Origin: Anabaena sp. 4-3
Lineage (GTDB): Bacteria; Cyanobacteriota; Cyanobacteriia; Cyanobacteriales; Nostocaceae
DNA length: 64,000 nucleotides
NCBI RefSeq assembly: GCF_001597745.1
Contig: NZ_LUHJ01000026.1
Coordinates: 375,886 to 439,885, forward strand
Direction of reading: 5' to 3'
The position numbers and the translations under genes are program-made. A model generated the notes under the pieces. It was given only the letters and a program-made list of their open reading frames with translations, was not told the origin of the DNA and did no database searches. Of the stretch, positions 60,906 to 64,000 are shown piece by piece (within the stretch, counting starts at the first letter, position 1; every line of letters starts with the position of its first letter).

Positions 60906-61080
60906 GGGGTTTGGAAGCTAAATTATTAATAGTTTTTTGGGGATGGGCGTTTTGCTTGTTCCTTTTTTTTAACGAACCACGAAGACACGAAGGACACGAA
61001 GGAAGAAGGGAAGAAGAGAAGAAGGTATTGCTTGAGAATTTAGGTATAATCTAAGATAGAAAATATGGCTTTATGTTTTT
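60906..61080. other. upstream region of xisH, with purine repeats
   Basis: The rest of the ahcY-xisH gap has CGAAGACACGAAGGACACGA and GAAGAAGGGAAGAAGAG repeats (about 60978-61024). No gene is seen. The xisH promoter is probably between 61030 and 61080. Confidence 0.5.
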
Positions 61081-61497
61081 ATGTCAGCGAAGGATATTTT
61101 TCATAATGCAGTTAGGTTAGCTTTAGAGAAAGATGGTTGGTTAATTACTGCTGATCCTTTAATATTTATAGTAGATACTATAGAATTTCGTATTGATTTA
61201 GGAGCAGAGCGACTTTTAGGCGCAGAAAAAGAAGGACAAAAAATCGCTGTTGAGATAAAATCTTTTTTAGGGAAATCGGCAATTAGTGAATTTCATACAG
61301 CTTTAGGACAAACACTTAATTACCGTTCTATTTTAAGAACAGAAGAACCTGATCGTATTTTATATTTAGCAATTAGTTATGAAATATATACAGCATTTTT
61401 TCTGAAACCTGTGATTCAAAACATAATTGGTGAACATAACTTAAAATTATTGATATTTGAAGGTAGCAAACAGGAGATTGTTTTATGGAAGGAATAA
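61081..61497 (+). CDS. xisH: XisH family protein
   Basis: A 138-residue protein of the XisH family, named after the fdxN-element excision factor of Anabaena. It starts MSAKDIFHNAVRLALEKDGW. It has IDLGAERLL (about 42-50) and VAVEIKSFLG-like KIAVEIKSFLG (about 58-68), a D-(x)n-E-x-K pattern like PD-(D/E)XK nucleases. It then has FHTALGQTLNYRSIL and RILYLAISYEIY. The XisI gene follows, overlapping by 13 bases, so the two are translated together. Many XisHI pairs in cyanobacteria are not near an excision element, and their function there is unknown. Confidence 0.9.
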   Translation: MSAKDIFHNAVRLALEKDGWLITADPLIFIVDTIEFRIDLGAERLLGAEKEGQKIAVEIKSFLGKSAISEFHTALGQTLNYRSILRTEEPDRILYLAISYEIYTAFFLKPVIQNIIGEHNLKLLIFEGSKQEIVLWKE

Positions 61498-61814
61498 ATT
61501 ATTCTGAATTAGTACAGACTGTATTAGCAAGACATACAGAAAGTCATTTAGCTAAGGGAACAGAACTACAATTAATATTTGATAATCAAAGAGATCATTA
61601 TTTAGTAATTCATCTAGGATGGGAAGGTGAAAAACGGACTTATGGTTCAATGATTCATATAGATATTATCAACGGAAAAATCTGGATTCAGTGCGATTTT
61701 ACAGAGGAAGGGGTAGCTAATGAGTTGGTAGAATTAGGTGTTCCGAAATCTGATATTGTTTTAGGTTTTAGATCACCTTATGTTAGGCAGTTTACTGGTT
61801 TTGCATCGGTTTAA
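61485..61814 (+). CDS. xisI: XisI family protein
   Basis: A 109-residue XisI-family protein starting MEGINYSELVQTVLARH. Family motifs include LIFDNQRDHYLVIHLGWEG (about 30-48), HIDIINGKIWIQCDFTEEG (about 58-76), and ANELVELGVPKSDIVLGF. The gene overlaps xisH by 13 bases. XisI is required with XisH and XisF for excision of the fdxN element in Anabaena PCC 7120. No xisF is nearby, so excision is not implied. Both genes of the pair are intact here. Confidence 0.9.
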   Translation: MEGINYSELVQTVLARHTESHLAKGTELQLIFDNQRDHYLVIHLGWEGEKRTYGSMIHIDIINGKIWIQCDFTEEGVANELVELGVPKSDIVLGFRSPYVRQFTGFASV

Positions 61815-61859
61815 ACTCTCATTGAATTTTAAACTGCTTGCTTTAGATAAAAAAATTAA

Positions 61860-63077
61860 CTAACGTAGAGCAGGACGTTTTATTATATCAGGAGGTAGTT
61901 GCAGACCATCCAATCCAGAAAGTTGCCTTACCCCAGACATAAAGATAGTATGTATAATGTTTTGGTGGTTAATAGCTTCTATAGAGTTTACAGAACATAA
62001 AAAATTACCGAATTTTTCTCCATCAAGGTTTGCTCCAATAATTAATTTGCCATTATAAATAGAGAAATTAGTAGGTATTTTTTCGCAATATTTTAAATAT
62101 TCGTTTACAGCTAAACTGATATATCCGTTTTTATAGAGTGACACTTCTAACTTAAAGGGTTTTTGCATCATCTCCGAACTAATAGGAAGTTTGGCAATTA
62201 TTTTATTTAATAATCGCCTTTGAGAGCCAAAAGTTTCAAAAATTAAAAATTTTGTAGTTTGTTGACAAGATAAGCCTAAAATATTACTTTTTTCCTTTTC
62301 TTTTTGCTTATTGCCATAAACAAATATAAAGCCTTGTTTATTTATTTGTTGTAATTGTAATTCTAGACAAATTCTAATTCCAAAATTCGCTTGTTCTCGT
62401 ATAGGAATTTGTATGTAAGAATTGTTAAACCAACAAGTTGGATTATCATAACCGTCCTTGATTAGCTTGCCATTATTGACAATCATAGGTTGGCGGTTCA
62501 TAATAGCAGAGTAGCCGTTGTTATCGCCATTAAATTTTTCAAAAATATCCTTGTAGGCAGCGACAAGGCAACGAGCTATATCATGAGTTAACCGTAAATA
62601 TGTTTCTGGTATTTCACAAATAACATCATGATATAGCTTATTTAAATCAGGCTGATTAACTTCAAAATTAGGTTGCCAATGAATAGAACCATTATAGGCA
62701 ATTGCAAACACAAAATTCTGTAAGGTATATAATTGATTTTCGTATTTAATAATGGGAGCAGCTAGAAAATCTTGAATTTTTATATACTTACTATCTTGAT
62801 GATTATAAATTTGTGTGCAGCATTCGATATTTATAGTAATGCCTAATCTATTTGGAAAATTTTTATTTACTGGCACAAGTATAATTAGGTCATATTTGTA
62901 TAACTCATGAGCTAGTGATCTTGGTGTATCTTGCTCAAGTATGACATTTCTTATAAAAAGTGCTAAATCTTCAAACCGATTATCAAGTTCTTGTTCAGCA
63001 AATATTTGTAACTTATTGTAATATTCTAAGCCTCTTATTTTTTTATCGAAAGGATTTTTGTTGAAATTTTTATTCAT
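61860..63077 (-). CDS. unknown protein with a possible C-terminal LamG-like domain
   Basis: A 405-residue protein with no signal peptide. The N-terminal 240 residues are unrecognised; they have short motifs such as YLRLTHDIARCLVAAYKDIF. The C-terminal 165 residues, with FIFVYGNKQ, LEVSLYKNGYISLAVN and LIIGANLDGEKFGNFL, look like a concanavalin/LamG-type beta-sandwich. It lies convergent with the first XisHI pair and is divergent from the second. The codon use is AT-rich, more than for most neighbours, which may suggest acquired DNA. The function is unknown. Confidence 0.6.
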   Translation of the reverse strand: MNKNFNKNPFDKKIRGLEYYNKLQIFAEQELDNRFEDLALFIRNVILEQDTPRSLAHELYKYDLIILVPVNKNFPNRLGITINIECCTQIYNHQDSKYIKIQDFLAAPIIKYENQLYTLQNFVFAIAYNGSIHWQPNFEVNQPDLNKLYHDVICEIPETYLRLTHDIARCLVAAYKDIFEKFNGDNNGYSAIMNRQPMIVNNGKLIKDGYDNPTCWFNNSYIQIPIREQANFGIRICLELQLQQINKQGFIFVYGNKQKEKEKSNILGLSCQQTTKFLIFETFGSQRRLLNKIIAKLPISSEMMQKPFKLEVSLYKNGYISLAVNEYLKYCEKIPTNFSIYNGKLIIGANLDGEKFGNFLCSVNSIEAINHQNIIHTIFMSGVRQLSGLDGLQLPPDIIKRPALR

Positions 63078-63173
63078 ATTTCTTATCCATTAACAAATCA
63101 AAATATTGGTAGGACTGTTGTAGTATAAGTAGGGTGCGTTAACCAAGTGTAACACATCAATTATTTTTCAGAT

Positions 63174-63252
63174 GTAGGTTGGGTTGAGTAACGAAACCCA
63201 ACATCTTTATAATTTGATTGCGTTGGGTTGCACTTTGCTTAACCCAACCTAC
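63174..63252. mobile_element. miniature inverted-repeat element
   Basis: GTAGGTTGGGTT (63174-63185) and AACCCAACCTAC (63241-63252) are perfect inverted ends. Inside there is another inverted pair, ACCCAAC and GTTGGGT. GTAGGGTGCGTTAACC (63130-63145) lies just before it. This is a repeat type common in Nostoc. It lies in the gap between the LamG-like gene and the second xisH. Confidence 0.75.
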
Positions 63253-63319
63253 GAATATAAATATTTTTTTGTAAATGTGCAAACTTATATAGTATATATT
63301 ATAGTATAAAATTAACCCT

Positions 63320-63736
63320 ATGCCAGCTAGAGATATTTACCATAATTCCGTGAGAAATTCCCTAGAAAAAGATAATTAGCAAATCACCAAAGATCCATTT
63401 ATTATACAATCGGGTACAAGAGATTTATATATAGACTTAGGTGCAGAAAAACTTATAGCCGCCGACAAAACTGGACAGAAAATAGCAGTCGAAATTAAAA
63501 GCTTTATAGGTGCTTCTCCAGTCACCGACTTAGAAAACGCTTTAGGGCAATATATCCTATATTATGACATCCTCAGTCGCTTAGAACCTGACCGTCGCTT
63601 ATATCTCGCTATTCGTCAAGAAACCTACTCCGAACTATTTCAAGAACCAATTGGTAAAATATTATTAGAAAATCAACGCCTTTGTTTACTTGTATTCGAT
63701 TCAAAACGAGAGGTGATACTGCAATGGATACCTTAG
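63320..63736 (+). pseudogene. xisH: xisH with an in-frame amber stop
   Basis: ATG at 63320 opens MPARDIYHNSVRNSLEKDN, then TAG at 63377-63379 stands where the intact copy has Trp (EKDGW). The frame continues as QITKDPFIIQSGTRDLYIDL ... KIAVEIKSF ... ENALGQYILYYDIL ... RRLYLAIRQE to a stop at 63734-63736, all in one frame. The full sequence has the expected XisH length (about 138 codons). A single G to A change (TGG to TAG) would explain it. Restart at GTG (63350) is upstream of the stop and does not help. The xisI gene that follows is intact as far as it can be read. Confidence 0.85.
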
Positions 63737-64000
63737 ATAATTATCGCCAAATTATTCAAAAAATATTAACCGAATATTCCCAACTACCCTACGCTTACGG
63801 AGAACTAGAAAGACAACTAATAATAGACCAAAACGCCAACCATTACCTATTACTAACATTAGGATGGGAAAATAATCAACGGGTGCATGGTTGCTTAGTC
63901 CATATTGACATTATCAACGATAAAATCTGGATTCAAAGAGACGGAACAGAATACGGTATAGCAAACGAACTTGTTAACGCTGGTATTCCTAAAAATCAAA
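63724..64000 (+). CDS. xisI: XisI family protein (partial, runs off the window)
   Basis: The ATG at 63724 overlaps the end of the broken xisH by 13 bases, as in the first pair. It encodes MDTLDNYRQIIQKILTEY, then LIIDQNANHYLLLTLGWENN, VHIDIINDKIWIQRDGTE and ANELVNAGIPKNQ before the window ends, so about 92 of roughly 110 residues are seen. It resembles the XisI copy at 61485 along its whole length. With the upstream partner interrupted, its translation may be reduced, because the two genes normally appear coupled. Confidence 0.88.
   Translation, partial: MDTLDNYRQIIQKILTEYSQLPYAYGELERQLIIDQNANHYLLLTLGWENNQRVHGCLVHIDIINDKIWIQRDGTEYGIANELVNAGIPKNQ

Overview
The window comes from the chromosome of a filamentous, heterocyst-forming cyanobacterium of the Nostoc/Anabaena group. 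The evidence is the many GCGATCGC (HIP1-type) octamers, heptanucleotide tandem repeats, small palindromic repeats, XisH/XisI genes, a PATAN-type response regulator, and a block of genes whose content and order match the heterocyst envelope polysaccharide (HEP) island known from Anabaena PCC 7120. Assignments rest on reading the sequence and on family knowledge; no database search was run.

Layout. 1-3145: a CRISPR leader and a 38-repeat array whose last repeat is split by a small mobile element; no cas genes are in the window. 3152-13392: mostly minus-strand housekeeping and accessory genes (peptidoglycan-binding protein, Na+/Ca2+ exchanger, a broken Rpn-type nuclease gene, a large mannose-1-phosphate guanylyltransferase fusion, a YciI protein, pheT). 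13596-14729: a palindrome and a VapBC-like toxin-antitoxin pair whose toxin gene is split by a decayed IS200/IS605-type element. 15023-17523: a lipoprotein, a membrane protein and a PATAN/receiver response regulator. 18129-22046: a vWA protein, a PP2C-like phosphatase and a Ser/Thr kinase with TPRs, the arrangement called the TerY-P triad.

22629-42715: the HEP-type island, all on the plus strand. It holds CDP-sugar synthesis (rfbF, rfbG, an RfbC-like epimerase, an oxidoreductase), seven glycosyltransferases or likely glycosyltransferases, a Wzc-like chain-length/autokinase protein, the initiating sugar transferase hepC, the ABC exporter hepA, and a Wzy/ligase-like membrane protein. A 1.4 kb non-coding stretch before hepC carries repeats, an inverted-repeat-bounded segment and a miniature element. 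In outline: nucleotide sugars are made, HepC starts the chain on a lipid, glycosyltransferases extend it, HepA moves it across the membrane, and the polymerase and Wzc-like protein set chain length.

42837-47397: cysH, then a minus-strand set with a DOMON-like protein, a NahK-like sugar kinase, two small proteins and an AGE-family sugar epimerase. 47627-56662: a second, smaller glycan cluster (three GT4 enzymes, an exostosin-like protein, a PIG-L deacetylase, a secreted beta-propeller protein). 57180-60766: an MscS-type channel and ahcY. 61081-64000: two xisH-xisI pairs flanking an unknown gene; the second xisH has an amber stop and the second xisI runs off the window.

The most notable points are the CRISPR array interrupted in its terminal repeat, the vapC gene whose two halves can be rejoined across an IS605-like remnant, the TerY-P triad, the altered catalytic motifs in HepC and the Wzc-like protein, the tandem hairpin array after ahcY, and the duplicated XisHI pair with one nonsense copy.
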